The notes below the pieces were generated by a model. The model was given only the letters and a program-made list of their open reading frames with translations. It searched no databases and was not told the DNA's origin. Position numbers and translations under genes: made by a program. Of a stretch of 64,000 nt of DNA, positions 53,881-63,678 are shown piece after piece. The DNA comes from Devosia marina (GTDB taxonomy: Bacteria; Pseudomonadota; Alphaproteobacteria; Rhizobiales; Devosiaceae): NCBI RefSeq assembly GCF_009758415.1, contig NZ_WQRF01000003.1, positions 248,001-312,000 of the forward strand. Reading direction: 5' to 3'. Numbering within the stretch: the first letter of the stretch is position 1; the number at the start of each line of letters is the position of its first letter.

Positions 53881-54069
53881 TTAATTGTTGCCGTCGTTTG
53901 GGCGTGATTTGCGCCCGCCGTCGCGCCGGTCGTCCTTGGTTTTCGCGTCGCCGGGCGCCTGACCGAAATGCGTACCGCCCAGATGCCCACCAGTACTGAC
54001 ATTTTCGAGCTTTTCGTCGACCGGCTTGGCCTCTGCTTGCTGATCTTGATCGTGCTTGATTTCACTCAT
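53881..54069 (-). CDS. Small hydrophilic protein
   Basis: 62 residues beginning MSEIKHDQDQQAEAKPVDEK, strongly charged and probably disordered (GDAKTKDDRRDGGRKSR). AGAGGAGAACAGCC precedes the start. No function is known; such proteins are often stress-induced, but nothing here shows that. Confidence 0.6.
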   Translation of the reverse strand: MSEIKHDQDQQAEAKPVDEKLENVSTGGHLGGTHFGQAPGDAKTKDDRRDGGRKSRPNDGNN

Positions 54070-54128
54070 GGCTGTTCTCCTCTGTCAGGAGGCCAATGTG
54101 CGAGACGCACGATCGTTCCGTCCGGCCT

Positions 54129-54617
54129 CTATGCCGCTGGCGCGAAACGCAATGACAATCCATTGATGCAATAGCGCAGCCCGGTCGGCGGCGGACCATC
54201 CTCGAACACATGCCCCTGATGCCCACCACAATTGGAACAGTGAACCTCGATCCGGGTCATGAACAACGAGTTGTCTTCCCTGGTGCCGATAGCGCCGGGA
54301 ATGAAGTCCCAGAAACTCGGCCAGCCGGTGCGGCTGTCATACTTCTTCTCGGATTCGAACAAGGCCTGGTCACAGCCTGCGCAATGGTAAGTGCCAGCCC
54401 GCTTTTCCTCATTCAGGGGGGAAGTATAGGGGCGCTCGGTATCTTCATGCCGCAACACCTGATAGGCGGCGGGCGACAGGCGCGCCTGCCATTCTTCATC
54501 GCTTAGAGTGAAGGGAAAATCCCCCTCCACCGCATTGGCCGTTCGTCCCAGCCCCAAAGCAGCGCCGAGCGCCAGCAGCGAACCGGAAAACAGCATCGTG
54601 CGTCGATTTAGGGTCAT
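54129..54617 (-). CDS. msrB: Peptide-methionine (R)-S-oxide reductase, exported
   Basis: 162 residues. An N-terminal signal (NRRTMLFSGSLLALGAALGL) with a twin-arginine-like start is followed by the MsrB domain: zinc pairs CAGC and CSNCGG, the FESEKKYDSRTGWPSF segment and RYCINGLSLRF with the catalytic cysteine. It repairs R-methionine sulfoxide, here in the periplasm. Single gene. Confidence 0.95.
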   Translation of the reverse strand: MTLNRRTMLFSGSLLALGAALGLGRTANAVEGDFPFTLSDEEWQARLSPAAYQVLRHEDTERPYTSPLNEEKRAGTYHCAGCDQALFESEKKYDSRTGWPSFWDFIPGAIGTREDNSLFMTRIEVHCSNCGGHQGHVFEDGPPPTGLRYCINGLSLRFAPAA

Positions 54618-54726
54618 GGCAACCTCCTCAAATTGGCAATGCCCGACAGAACGCCGGGCAGCACCAAGTCAGCAAGAACGTGACCACATGCGCCCACGGG
54701 CGTCCATCAGGGTCACGTCAAGGTGA

Positions 54727-54790
54727 GGCTCCGCATATCGGGACGGGCGAATGCGGAGCCCCGTTCCTGCACTATTCGAAAACGTGCAGG
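54727..54790 (-). terminator. Two hairpins downstream of the fasciclin gene
   Basis: CCTGCAC/GTGCAGG at 54766-54790 and the ten-base GGCTCCGCAT/ATGCGGAGCC at 54727-54760 follow the stop. Neither has a T-run. Confidence 0.45.
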
Positions 54791-54796
54791 GTTTGG

Positions 54797-55360
54797 TTAC
54801 ATCGCGGGAAGCAGAACCGCGTCGATGACGTGGATCACGCCATTGGACTGGTCCACATCGGCGATGGTCACGGTAGCCATGCCGCCATTGGCGTCGGTGA
54901 TCTTGACCATGTCGCCGTCGAGGCTGAAGGTCAGTTCGCCACCCTGCACGGTGGCAGCGCTGTATTCACCGCCATTGTCGTTGATCATCTGCACCAGGTC
55001 ACCCGAGTGAATGTCACCGGCAATGACGTGATAGGTCAGAACGGCAGTCAGCTGATCCTTGGCCTCGGGTGCCAGCAGACCTTCGACCGTGCCTTCCGGC
55101 AGGGCTGCAAACGCAGCATTGACCGGGGCAAACACGGTGAACGGACCTTCGCCCGACAGCGTCTCGACCAGGCCGGCAGCCTGAACGGCAGCAACCAGTG
55201 TGGTGTGGTCGGCCGAGTTTACGGCGTTTTCGATGATGTTGTTGGTGGCAGGCATGGCAGCGCCGCCGACCATGGGAGCGTCCTGGGCGATAACACCACC
55301 GGCGACCGAACCAAAAGCAAGAACGGCAGCGACGGAGAGAGCACGAATAGAAATGGTCAT
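54797..55360 (-). CDS. Exported fasciclin-domain protein
   Basis: 187 residues starting MTISIRALSVAAVLAFGSVA, a Sec signal peptide cleaved near GVIAQDAP. A single FAS1 domain follows: DHTTLVAAVQAAGLVETL, FTVFAPVNAAF and a NGVIHVIDAVLLP end. Such proteins are cell-surface or periplasmic adhesion-type proteins of unclear role. The ATG at 55360 follows AGGAAGGAACTTCA. Confidence 0.92.
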   Translation of the reverse strand: MTISIRALSVAAVLAFGSVAGGVIAQDAPMVGGAAMPATNNIIENAVNSADHTTLVAAVQAAGLVETLSGEGPFTVFAPVNAAFAALPEGTVEGLLAPEAKDQLTAVLTYHVIAGDIHSGDLVQMINDNGGEYSAATVQGGELTFSLDGDMVKITDANGGMATVTIADVDQSNGVIHVIDAVLLPAM

Positions 55361-55621
55361 ATTGAAGTTCCTTCCTGTGTAATTCTGTTCCCATTCATCT
55401 CGATGGGACGCAGGAAGATACGGGCCCCCTCTCAACCCAGTTTCGCCGGCATCGAAAAAACATAAGAAAATTTCACGCGGCAAAACTGCGTTATATATCA
55501 GTTACTTATGGACCAAGAAGCAACCAGATCTCGCCCTTCGAAAAAGAAAAATCTGCGGTGATCCAACCGGGCGGCACCTGCGTAAAAGAGCCCATTTTGG
55601 CCAAGGTTCCCGGCCTGACAA

Positions 55622-55650
55622 AAAATCCCTCCGACCAGCGGAGGGATTTT
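55622..55650. terminator. Bidirectional terminator after tolB
   Basis: Twelve-base perfect stem AAAATCCCTCCG with its complement and a five-base loop, with A/T runs on both sides. Confidence 0.9.
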
Positions 55651-55676
55651 GAATGCGGTGCCAATAGGGACCGGCG

Positions 55677-56987
55677 TCAGGTTCTCAGGCCCGACCAGGC
55701 CGGGTCCGACGCATAGCTTTCCGTCGGTACGGTCTGGGCCGCGCGCCCCCAGATATCCACGCTCATCAGGCGCGGGCCATCATTGCCCCCTGGATCCTGA
55801 TAGAACATGATCACTCGCCCATTGGGCGCCCAGGTCGGCCCTTCGGCGTGATAGCCCGAATAGAGCAGGCGCTCACCCGAACCGTCCGGGTTCATGATGC
55901 CGATATGGAATTGTCCGCCCGACTGGCGGGTAAAGGCGATCAAATCGCCCTTGGGCGACCACACCGGCGTCGAGTAGCTGCCCTGACCGAAGCTGATGCG
56001 CTGGGCATTTCCGCCCCCGGCGCCCATCATGTAGATCTGCGGCGAACCGCCTCGGTCACTCTCGAAGATGATCCGGCTGCCATCAGCCGAGTAGGAAGGT
56101 GAGGTATCGATCGCCGCGCCCGAAGTAAGCTGCATCGGCTGCCCGCCGCCGGTCGAGATCGCATAGAGATTGGTGCTGCCGCCCTGCTCCACCGAAAAGG
56201 CTACCGTACCGCCGTCCGGGGAAAATCGCGGGGCAAAGGTCATTGCTCCCACATTCGCGAGGCGCTGCTGCCGGCCGGTTGAAAGTTGCAACAGATAGAC
56301 CTGCGGATTGCCCTCGGCAAAATTCATGTAGGTGACGAGGTCGCCGTTGGGCGAAAAGCGCGGCGTCAGCGCCATGGTCTGCCCGTCAGTGAGATAGCTC
56401 ACATTGGCCCCGTCCTGATCCATGATCGCCAGGCGCCGCACGCGATTGGCCTTGGGTCCGCTCTCGGCGACATAGAGCACACGGGTATCGAAATAGCCCG
56501 TGCCACCCGAGAGCTGCGAATAGATCGCGTCCGAAACCAGATGCCCGATGCGGCGGGCAGAGCTGGGGTCTGTGGCGTAGCTGTTGCCGACGACCTGCGC
56601 CGCCTGCTGGGTATCCCAGACGCGGACGGATGCAGAGATCTGCCCTCCGCGCTCCACCGCACCCATCACCACGCCGTCGACATTGGCGGTGCGCCACACA
56701 TTGAAGTCGGGCGTTGCATTCACATCGCCCACCGCAACCGGCAGCGACGCCGGATCGAGCGGCAGGAACAGGCCGGAGCGCCGCAGGTTATTGCGCACGA
56801 TATCGGCAATCTCGCGCCCAAAAGCCGGGTCTGACGAGGCAAAGTCAGGGATGGCTATGGGCAATGGCTGAAAATTGGCGCCTTCCACCACGATGCGCAA
56901 TTGCGCAAGCGACATCGGGGCTGTGGCCAACATAGCGCCGCCGGCCAGGCCAAGCTTGAGCGCCGCGCGTCTAGTGAACAGGGTCAT
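55677..56987 (-). CDS. tolB: Tol-Pal system periplasmic protein TolB
   Basis: 436 residues, with an N-terminal signal having a twin-arginine pattern (TRRAALKLGLAGGAMLATAP). A small alpha/beta domain follows, then a six-bladed beta-propeller with repeated TPRFSPNGD, APRFSPDGG and TPVWSPKGD blades. It links Pal to TolA at the outer membrane during cell constriction. Pal is not encoded downstream; a strong terminator follows instead. Confidence 0.97.
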   Translation of the reverse strand: MTLFTRRAALKLGLAGGAMLATAPMSLAQLRIVVEGANFQPLPIAIPDFASSDPAFGREIADIVRNNLRRSGLFLPLDPASLPVAVGDVNATPDFNVWRTANVDGVVMGAVERGGQISASVRVWDTQQAAQVVGNSYATDPSSARRIGHLVSDAIYSQLSGGTGYFDTRVLYVAESGPKANRVRRLAIMDQDGANVSYLTDGQTMALTPRFSPNGDLVTYMNFAEGNPQVYLLQLSTGRQQRLANVGAMTFAPRFSPDGGTVAFSVEQGGSTNLYAISTGGGQPMQLTSGAAIDTSPSYSADGSRIIFESDRGGSPQIYMMGAGGGNAQRISFGQGSYSTPVWSPKGDLIAFTRQSGGQFHIGIMNPDGSGERLLYSGYHAEGPTWAPNGRVIMFYQDPGGNDGPRLMSVDIWGRAAQTVPTESYASDPAWSGLRT

Positions 56988-57053
56988 CGGTCCTATCTTA
57001 CTCCGGTCTTGCCGTTTGGCCGCAGTTTGGCCAGCAAACTGGCAAATTCAAGG

Positions 57054-58199
57054 TCAGGGTCTCAGTTCCACTTCAATGGAACGCCATTGGTCGTAGGAAT
57101 CGCCAGACAAATTGAACGGTCCTTCCTGCGAAGCTGCCATGACGGCTCGGACCGCGGCGCGGGCAATCTGCCCCCCAGCCGGCGACGGGTCAGCAGCGAG
57201 AACCTGCGGCGTCCCCGCCAGCGTGCCATCGCGGTTCATGTTGATCCGCAACGTCACATTCATCCCGCTATTGAAGTCGCTCGGCAACAATTGCCAATTG
57301 TTCTTGATCCGCGAGATCAGCCCGTCGATCTCGTTCTGGCTCAGCCGCGCCGACGTCCCCGTTGTATCACCCAGAGTGGGCGAACCACCCTGCCCGGTGG
57401 TTGCACCAGTGGTCGGGGCGTTGTTGATGATCGAGGAAATCTCGTCAGCCGTCTCCGAGCTGATTTCGGTCGGTGGCGCCCGCTCGGCAGCCGCAGCTGC
57501 AGCCTGACGCTGTCGTTCTTCCTCTTCCCGGCGACGCCGCTCCGCAGCCAATGCCTGTTCACGCACCTGCGCCAGGTCGCTCGGACGCGAGGTCGGCAAC
57601 GCAACATCCACCTGGGGTGATGTTGGCGCGGGTTCTGGCTGCGGCTCGGGTTCCGGTGTCGGCTCAGGCTCGGGTTCGGGCTCTGGCGTTGGCTCGGGCA
57701 CGGGTTCCGGTTCGGGAGCAGGCTCCGGCGCCGGTTCCGGCTCAGGTGGCGGCGCAAGGTCTTCCGGCCGCGTCTGCGGCAAGGTCACCGGCGTTGGTGC
57801 TGGCGCGGGTGCAGGTTCTGGCTCCGGCGCAGGCTCCGGTTCCGGTGTTGGCTCCGGCTCAGGCGCAGGCTCCGCCTCTGGCGCAGGTGCAGTTTCGGTC
57901 ACCGGGGCCGGCGTCGGAATGTCAGCGGGCGAAGGGGTGACCTGGTCCTGCTCGGTATTGCCGGTGCGCTGCGCGAGCTCTGCCGGCGCCTCGCTCTCGA
58001 CCGCCGAAGGCGAATCGGTATCAACGACCTCACTGTCGAGCTGCCCCATGCGGATGTTGGAATATTCCTCGATAGGCACCAGGTCGACCGCAATGGACTG
58101 CACATTCGGCCGCAGTGGCTCGGTCAGTCCCAGATTGACCAGACCCAGCACCAGCAGCAGAACATGAAGCGATATCGATGCGACCAGGCCCGTACGCAT
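57054..58199 (-). CDS. tolA: Tol-Pal system protein TolA (TonB-like)
   Basis: 381 residues: an N-terminal transmembrane anchor ([17 protein letters not shown]), a central proline/glutamate-rich stretch of EP repeats at about 90-200, an arginine/alanine/glutamate helix, and a TonB-like C-terminal domain ([18 protein letters not shown]). It spans the periplasm between TolQR and TolB. The repeat length varies between relatives and is unusually regular here. Confidence 0.92.
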   Translation of the reverse strand: MRTGLVASISLHVLLLVLGLVNLGLTEPLRPNVQSIAVDLVPIEEYSNIRMGQLDSEVVDTDSPSAVESEAPAELAQRTGNTEQDQVTPSPADIPTPAPVTETAPAPEAEPAPEPEPTPEPEPAPEPEPAPAPAPTPVTLPQTRPEDLAPPPEPEPAPEPAPEPEPVPEPTPEPEPEPEPTPEPEPQPEPAPTSPQVDVALPTSRPSDLAQVREQALAAERRRREEEERQRQAAAAAAERAPPTEISSETADEISSIINNAPTTGATTGQGGSPTLGDTTGTSARLSQNEIDGLISRIKNNWQLLPSDFNSGMNVTLRINMNRDGTLAGTPQVLAADPSPAGGQIARAAVRAVMAASQEGPFNLSGDSYDQWRSIEVELRP

Positions 58200-58208
58200 A
58201 TGCCCGGC

Positions 58209-58646
<438 letters not shown>

Positions 58647-58647
58647 C

Positions 58648-59358
58648 TCAGCGGCCCCGTGCTTCGAGCTGGCGGGAAAGAATGGTCGAGAATTCGTCGG
58701 CAAAGCCTTCCAGCCGCCCGGTCAGCTTGCCTGCGTCGGAAGACAGCTTGTTATAGGCGATCACCGCCGGAATAGCGGCTACCAGGCCAATGGCGGTGGC
58801 AAACAGGGCCTCGGCGATCGGCCCGGCTACCACGGCCAGGTTCGTGTCGGAAGAGGCCGCAATATTGGTGAAGGCGTTCATGATGCCCCACACCGTCCCG
58901 AACAACCCGATAAAGGGACCAGCCGAACCGACGGTGGCCAGGAAACCCAGGCGCTTCTCGAGATATTCGCTTTCCCGCGCAATCGCCACGTCCAGCACCT
59001 TGTCCAGACGCTGCTGCATGCCTACGAAACTGGCCGCATTCTGCTCGTGGCTGCGCTTCCATTCCTTCATGGCTGCGACGAACACCGAACCCAGCCCGCC
59101 CGACGGTTTTTCCGCCTGCTGCTGATACAATTCCTCCAACGACTGGCCCGACCAGAATGTGCGCTCAAACCGGTTCATCTCCGAATGGGCGCGCCGAAAG
59201 GTGATGGTCTTGTCGATTATGATCGCCCAGCACCAGATCGATGCCGCCAGCAGGCCCAGCATCACCGATTTGACGACGAAGTCGGCAGCCCAGAACAGGC
59301 CCCAGATGGAGAGGTCCGCATGCGGAGCGACTGCTCCCACTGCATCCATGGCTTCCAT
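58648..59358 (-). CDS. tolQ: Tol-Pal system protein TolQ (ExbB/MotA family)
   Basis: 236 residues with three transmembrane helices: LFWAADFVVKSVMLGLLA, then GSAGPFIGLFGTVWGIM, then FATAIGLVAAIPAVIAYN. Forms the proton-driven stator of the Tol system. First gene of tolQRAB. Confidence 0.97.
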   Translation of the reverse strand: MEAMDAVGAVAPHADLSIWGLFWAADFVVKSVMLGLLAASIWCWAIIIDKTITFRRAHSEMNRFERTFWSGQSLEELYQQQAEKPSGGLGSVFVAAMKEWKRSHEQNAASFVGMQQRLDKVLDVAIARESEYLEKRLGFLATVGSAGPFIGLFGTVWGIMNAFTNIAASSDTNLAVVAGPIAEALFATAIGLVAAIPAVIAYNKLSSDAGKLTGRLEGFADEFSTILSRQLEARGR

Positions 59359-59536
59359 GTCGTGATCCCTTTTGGCCGGCCCGTACGTTTGGCCCCATTG
59401 CCGCTGCGATGGGGATGAAATCTGTCAAAATTAAGAGAAATGCCCGCAATTCCGGGCGCTGGGTGGTCCGGCGCGGCGCAAATCTGCCAATGCGCCATTT
59501 ATGGTCACCAAAGGGTTAACAAAGAGAGTCCGAAGC

Positions 59537-59935
59537 TTACGCCCCGGGCTTCAGCCGCGCGCGCAGATTGGCCGGCAGGCGGGCCGGCCCGCCGCTCATT
59601 TTGATGGCGACGACGGTCACGCGAGCCGATGTGGTCACCTTGTCGTCACGCAAAATTGTCTGGTCCAACACCAGCCGGACACCGCCGGCTTCCGCCACCT
59701 CGGTCGTCACCGTCAGCAGATCGTCGATCCGCGCCGCAGCCAGGAACGCGATCTCCATTTGTCGCACCGCAAAGGCAAGGCCCTGCTCGGCCAGTTCGGC
59801 GTGATGCACACCCAGATCGCGCAGCAGCTCGGTCCGCCCGCGCTCGAAGAACTTCAAATAGGCCGCGTGATAGACATTGCCCGAAAAGTCGGTGTCTTCA
59901 TAATAGATGCGGACGGGAACCCGATGCGTGCTCAT
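59537..59935 (-). CDS. ybgC: Tol-Pal-associated acyl-CoA thioesterase
   Basis: 132 residues of a hot-dog fold with IYYEDTDFSGNVYHAAYL near 9, holding the catalytic aspartate. Acts on short acyl-CoA or acyl-ACP. Its place upstream of tolQ is the conserved one. The start overlaps the previous gene by four bases. Between it and tolQ lie about 180 bases with the tolQ promoter. Confidence 0.96.
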   Translation of the reverse strand: MSTHRVPVRIYYEDTDFSGNVYHAAYLKFFERGRTELLRDLGVHHAELAEQGLAFAVRQMEIAFLAAARIDDLLTVTTEVAEAGGVRLVLDQTILRDDKVTTSARVTVVAIKMSGGPARLPANLRARLKPGA

Positions 59936-60141
59936 GCCGCCTTATAGTCCAGCCCGCGTGCCTTCATCGCCGGATCCAGCTCGACAAAGCTCTTCGGCCC
60001 CACCCCGTGCAGTTCCGCAACGGCCGCGCGCCTCCACTGCGCCAGATCGGCAAAAGTGACGATCCCGGCCTCTGCCAGCGCCCGCTGTGCCGGGCGGCTC
60101 AGCTTGAGGGCGTCTGCGATGGAATCATCTGCCTGGCTCAT
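59932..60141 (-). CDS. Small helix-hairpin-helix protein
   Basis: 69 residues. LSRPAQRALAEAGIVTFADLAQWRRAAVAELHGVGPKSFVELDPAM forms two helix-hairpin-helix-like units, as in the RNA polymerase alpha C-terminal domain and other DNA-binding proteins. No function is known. Overlaps its neighbours by four bases on each side. Confidence 0.75.
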   Translation of the reverse strand: MSQADDSIADALKLSRPAQRALAEAGIVTFADLAQWRRAAVAELHGVGPKSFVELDPAMKARGLDYKAA

Positions 60142-60638
60142 GCCTGTCTCCGCTCATCGTGCGTGATGTGGACCTGCCTCTCCGGCAAGTCCCGCAGAAA
60201 CGCCGGCAGCCAGCGCGGCATCAGATTGGCTGCCTCCAGCGCATCCCCCGCCAGCGGCACCCAGTCAAACGAGAGGATATGTCCCTCATCAGGCCGCTGC
60301 AGCCAGGGCGAAGACCCGTTCGGTCGCTCCCCGGGCAGTTCGGCCGCATAGAAGAACCCCAGCTCGTGGAAATCCTCATCATCCCGGCGATAGAAGCTTT
60401 CTGACGTCGCAATCATCGCCCCGACATTGGCGGGCATCGCCAATTCTTCTTCTATCTCACGCTCCAGGCTCAGCGCGCTCGGCTCGCCCAGCTCGATCCG
60501 CCCCCCCGGCAGCATGCAATAGTCGTCATCGTCCTCCCGGCACACCAGCACATGGCCATCGACGATGATGATCCCCGCCACCCGAAAATTGAACCGCTGT
60601 TCGCCAATGGGAAAGCTGATGACATGGCGGTCACTCAT
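60138..60638 (-). CDS. NUDIX hydrolase
   Basis: 166 residues with the Nudix box [22 protein letters not shown] at about 51-72 (key E residues of REIEEE present). It hydrolyses nucleoside-diphosphate-linked compounds; the substrate is unknown. It lies inside the ruv-tol gene row with ATGA overlaps. Confidence 0.88.
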   Translation of the reverse strand: MSDRHVISFPIGEQRFNFRVAGIIIVDGHVLVCREDDDDYCMLPGGRIELGEPSALSLEREIEEELAMPANVGAMIATSESFYRRDDEDFHELGFFYAAELPGERPNGSSPWLQRPDEGHILSFDWVPLAGDALEAANLMPRWLPAFLRDLPERQVHITHDERRQA

Positions 60639-61672
60639 TCCCCATCCTCCTCGAACAGACTCGATTGCAGCCCCACAAAGCCCTGTGGAACCACCTTGCC
60701 CATATGTTGAAAGGCAATAGAGGTCAGCATGCGGCCGCGTGGCGTCCGCTGGATAAAACCTTGCTGCAGCAGATAGGGTTCGACGATTTCCTCGATTGCG
60801 TCCCGCGGCTCGCTCAGCGCTGCAGCGATGGTTTCAATGCCCACCGGCCCGCCATTGTAGAAGTCGGCGATCTGGGTGAGGTAGCGCCGGTCAAGCTGGT
60901 CAAGCCCGCGCGCATCCACATCGAGCCGCAACAGCGCCTTGTCCGCCACCGCGCGATTAACCTCGGCCACGCCATCCACCATGGCAAAGTCGATCACCCG
61001 GCGCAGCAGGCGTCCAGCGATACGCGGCGTCCCGCGCGAGCGGCGCGCGATTTCCATCGCCCCATCCGGCGCCATGGCCATCCCCAGCAGCCGCGCCCCA
61101 CGGGTCACGATCTGCACCAGTTCCTCGGGCGTGTAGAAATTGAGCCGCACCGGAATACCGAACCGGTCGCGCAATGGCGTGGTCAGCAGCCCCGCCCGCG
61201 TCGTTGCCCCCACCAGCGTGAACTTGGCCAGGTCGATCCGCACCGAGCGCGCCGCCGGCCCCTCGCCGATGATCAGATCGAGCTGGAAGTCCTCCATCGC
61301 CGGATAAAGCACTTCTTCGATGGCCGGGTTGAGCCGATGAATTTCGTCGATGAACAACACATCGCGCTCTTCGAGATTGGTCAGCAGCGCCGCCAGATCC
61401 CCCGCCTTGGCGATCACCGGGCCGGAGGTTGCGCGAAAACCCACGCCCAGTTCCTTGGCGATGATCTGCGCCAGCGTCGTCTTGCCCAGGCCCGGCGGCC
61501 CGACAAACAACACATGGTCCAGCGCTGCCCCCCGCTGCTTGGCCGCCTCGATGAACACTTCGAGATTGGCTCGCGCATCCGCCTGTCCGACAAAATCGGA
61601 AAAGCCGGAAGGGCGGAGCGAAACGTCGAGATTGTCGTCACGTCCGGCAATTGGGGAAGTAAGATCGGTCAC
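60635..61672 (-). CDS. ruvB: Holliday junction branch-migration ATPase RuvB
   Basis: 345 residues with Walker [10 protein letters not shown], Walker B LFIDEIHR and sensor GATTRAG, then the winged-helix C-terminal part ([21 protein letters not shown]). Hexameric motor that works with RuvA and RuvC. Its start overlaps vapC by four bases. Confidence 0.97.
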   Translation of the reverse strand: MTDLTSPIAGRDDNLDVSLRPSGFSDFVGQADARANLEVFIEAAKQRGAALDHVLFVGPPGLGKTTLAQIIAKELGVGFRATSGPVIAKAGDLAALLTNLEERDVLFIDEIHRLNPAIEEVLYPAMEDFQLDLIIGEGPAARSVRIDLAKFTLVGATTRAGLLTTPLRDRFGIPVRLNFYTPEELVQIVTRGARLLGMAMAPDGAMEIARRSRGTPRIAGRLLRRVIDFAMVDGVAEVNRAVADKALLRLDVDARGLDQLDRRYLTQIADFYNGGPVGIETIAAALSEPRDAIEEIVEPYLLQQGFIQRTPRGRMLTSIAFQHMGKVVPQGFVGLQSSLFEEDGE

Positions 61673-62067
61673 GCGAGAAGTTCCATTCCGGCAATGCGTT
61701 TGGCGGCGTTCTTGTCGAAGGTCACGACTTTGCTCGCTCCTGCGGCAATCGCGCTCAAGGCGATGAGGCTATCGGCGAGGTCGGAACCGTGCTCATGGGC
61801 CGCCGATACGGCCGCTTGCACCATGTCTGCGTGCTCGATCTCGATATTTTCGCTTTCGAGTAGCGAATCGACGGCCACCAGAATGGCATTGTCATCGAAC
61901 CCGTAGCTGCGCTTGAGCACCCAGGCCAATTCAACCAGCACGATCGTACCAACAAACGCCGGATTGTCCTGCGACAACCCGCTGAGAAGGTGAAGCGCCG
62001 CGCTGGTCTGTTCCGGCGCTTCATCGACAAACACCCGCACCAGGGCATTGGTGTCAATGCCGATCAT
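61669..62067 (-). CDS. vapC: VapC-type PIN-domain toxin
   Basis: 132 residues. Acidic residues of the PIN ribonuclease site are visible in [13 protein letters not shown] and [13 protein letters not shown]. It is a type II toxin neutralised by the upstream AbrB-type antitoxin. Its stop codon overlaps the start of ruvB, so it has become part of the ruv operon. Confidence 0.9.
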   Translation of the reverse strand: MIGIDTNALVRVFVDEAPEQTSAALHLLSGLSQDNPAFVGTIVLVELAWVLKRSYGFDDNAILVAVDSLLESENIEIEHADMVQAAVSAAHEHGSDLADSLIALSAIAAGASKVVTFDKNAAKRIAGMELLA

Positions 62068-62348
62068 CTGGTTGTCTTGCGCCGGAAACGGTCTGCGGCC
62101 TCATCGAGAACGGCCTCGTTCATCTCTTCGATACTGACGCGCCGGCCATTGGGCGGTTTGCCGAGCAGACCCGCAAAATCCTCCAGCCGTTTGGTTTTGG
62201 CCGTCACGCTCAGCACACCGTCCTTGAGCCTCCACCGCAATGGGGTGCCATCCTTGATCCCAAGAGCATCGCGAACCGACTTCGGTATCGTCGTTTGCCC
62301 CTTGCTCGTCACGGATGAGGACGCCTCAAGCTGGGTGATCTCATTCAT
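62064..62348 (-). CDS. vapB: VapB/AbrB-type antitoxin
   Basis: 94 residues. An AbrB-type swapped-hairpin domain (SSVTSKGQTTIPKSVRDAL, about 10-28) is followed by a C-terminal toxin-binding helix. It represses its operon together with VapC. Four-base overlap with vapC. Confidence 0.9.
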   Translation of the reverse strand: MNEITQLEASSSVTSKGQTTIPKSVRDALGIKDGTPLRWRLKDGVLSVTAKTKRLEDFAGLLGKPPNGRRVSIEEMNEAVLDEAADRFRRKTTR

Positions 62349-62364
62349 CGGAATGACTCCACGA

Positions 62365-62394
62365 ATTCCTTACCAAGTCAAAGTAGTAAGGAAT
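62365..62394. promoter_or_regulatory. Inverted repeat in front of vapB (operator candidate)
   Basis: ATTCCTTAC and its exact complement GTAAGGAAT with a 12-base spacer, between ruvA and vapB. Confidence 0.6.
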
Positions 62395-62410
62395 CCTGTC
62401 TCAAACAAGG

Positions 62411-63028
62411 CTACTGGCTCAATTCCCTAAGTCCCAGCCGGATCAGCTTCTCCGTCGGCGTATCTTCGCCTTCCTTCGCCACCACCCGCGCCAAGGCAGA
62501 CGATGCCTGGGCGCTCGAATAGCCCAGATTGGTCAGGGCGGAAACCGCGTCGCTGACATTGGAGGATGCAACGCCGTCGCCCAGTGCGCTTTGCAGGCCC
62601 AGCGTACCCGCGTCGATAGCGCCAATGGCCGGCACCTTGCCCTTGAGCTCGGTCACGATGCGCACCGCCAGTTTCGGCCCCACGCCATTGGCCCGCCCGA
62701 TCATCGCCTTGTCCTGCAAGGCAACCGCGCTCGACAACTCCGATGGCGAGAGCACCGACAGGATCGCCAGCGCCACCCTGGCGCCCACCCCCTGCACGCT
62801 GGTCAGCAGCAGGAACCAGCTCTTTTCCGCCTCATGGGCAAAACCGTAGAGCTTGATGAAATCTTCGCGCACAATGGTCTCGATAAAGACCACCGCTGCC
62901 TCGCCCACCCGGGGCAGGGCCTGCAGCGTCCGGCCCGAGCAGAACACCTCGTAACACACCCCGCCGCAATCGATCAGCACGACATCGTCGCCGAAACTGT
63001 CGACCACCCCCTTGAGCTTGCCGATCAT
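62411..63028 (-). CDS. ruvA: Holliday junction-binding protein RuvA
   Basis: 205 residues from [18 protein letters not shown]. The N-terminal OB-fold is followed by two helix-hairpin-helix motifs ([16 protein letters not shown] and [17 protein letters not shown]) and the C-terminal RuvB-binding domain. Tetrameric junction binder. Overlaps ruvC by four bases. Confidence 0.97.
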   Translation of the reverse strand: MIGKLKGVVDSFGDDVVLIDCGGVCYEVFCSGRTLQALPRVGEAAVVFIETIVREDFIKLYGFAHEAEKSWFLLLTSVQGVGARVALAILSVLSPSELSSAVALQDKAMIGRANGVGPKLAVRIVTELKGKVPAIGAIDAGTLGLQSALGDGVASSNVSDAVSALTNLGYSSAQASSALARVVAKEGEDTPTEKLIRLGLRELSQ

Positions 63029-63531
63029 GCCATTGCTCCCATGCGGCGCGCTGAGACCCGGTGATGCGCATGGCAAATCGCTACCGCCAGGGCGTCCGCC
63101 GCGTCCGCGCCCTTCACCACGGCCGAGGGCAACAGCGTCTTGACCATCAAGCCTATCTGGTTCTTGTCCGCATGCCCGGTCCCCACCACCGACTTCTTGA
63201 CCAGATTTGTGGCATATTCGGCCACCACCAGCCCGCGCAGCGCCGGCACCACCAGGGTCACGCCGCGCGCCTGCCCCAGGATCAGCGCTGAACGCGGTCC
63301 GGAGTTGACGAAAGTTTCTTCCACGGCCGCTTCATCGGGCCGATGCAAGTCCAGCACTTCCCTTAACCCTTCGGCCAGAGCGGCAAGCCGATCGGCCAGC
63401 GCGCCTTCCGTTGGCGGAGTCAGCGTACCGCCGGCCACAAAGCTCAGCCGGTTGTCCACAGCTTCGATGATCCCCCAGCCGCATCGTCGCAGCCCTGGAT
63501 CGATCCCGATGATTCGCACAGCCCTTGTCAT
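63025..63531 (-). CDS. ruvC: Crossover junction endodeoxyribonuclease RuvC
   Basis: 168 residues from [20 protein letters not shown]. Catalytic acids are visible in [15 protein letters not shown] and [15 protein letters not shown]. Resolves Holliday junctions. First gene of the ruv operon; the longer frame to 63639 has no better start. Confidence 0.97.
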   Translation of the reverse strand: MTRAVRIIGIDPGLRRCGWGIIEAVDNRLSFVAGGTLTPPTEGALADRLAALAEGLREVLDLHRPDEAAVEETFVNSGPRSALILGQARGVTLVVPALRGLVVAEYATNLVKKSVVGTGHADKNQIGLMVKTLLPSAVVKGADAADALAVAICHAHHRVSARRMGAMA

Positions 63532-63678
63532 GGTCTTCCTTGTAAAGGGGAGACCCGACCTTACCAAGCGCGAAGTGAACAAATAGGCAACAAAATGCGC
63601 TCGCCGGGTTTGTTCAATAAAGTTTTGGGGGCTCCGCAAACCACCTGTTAAGGGGCGAACTCTACCTTAAAAACGGGA

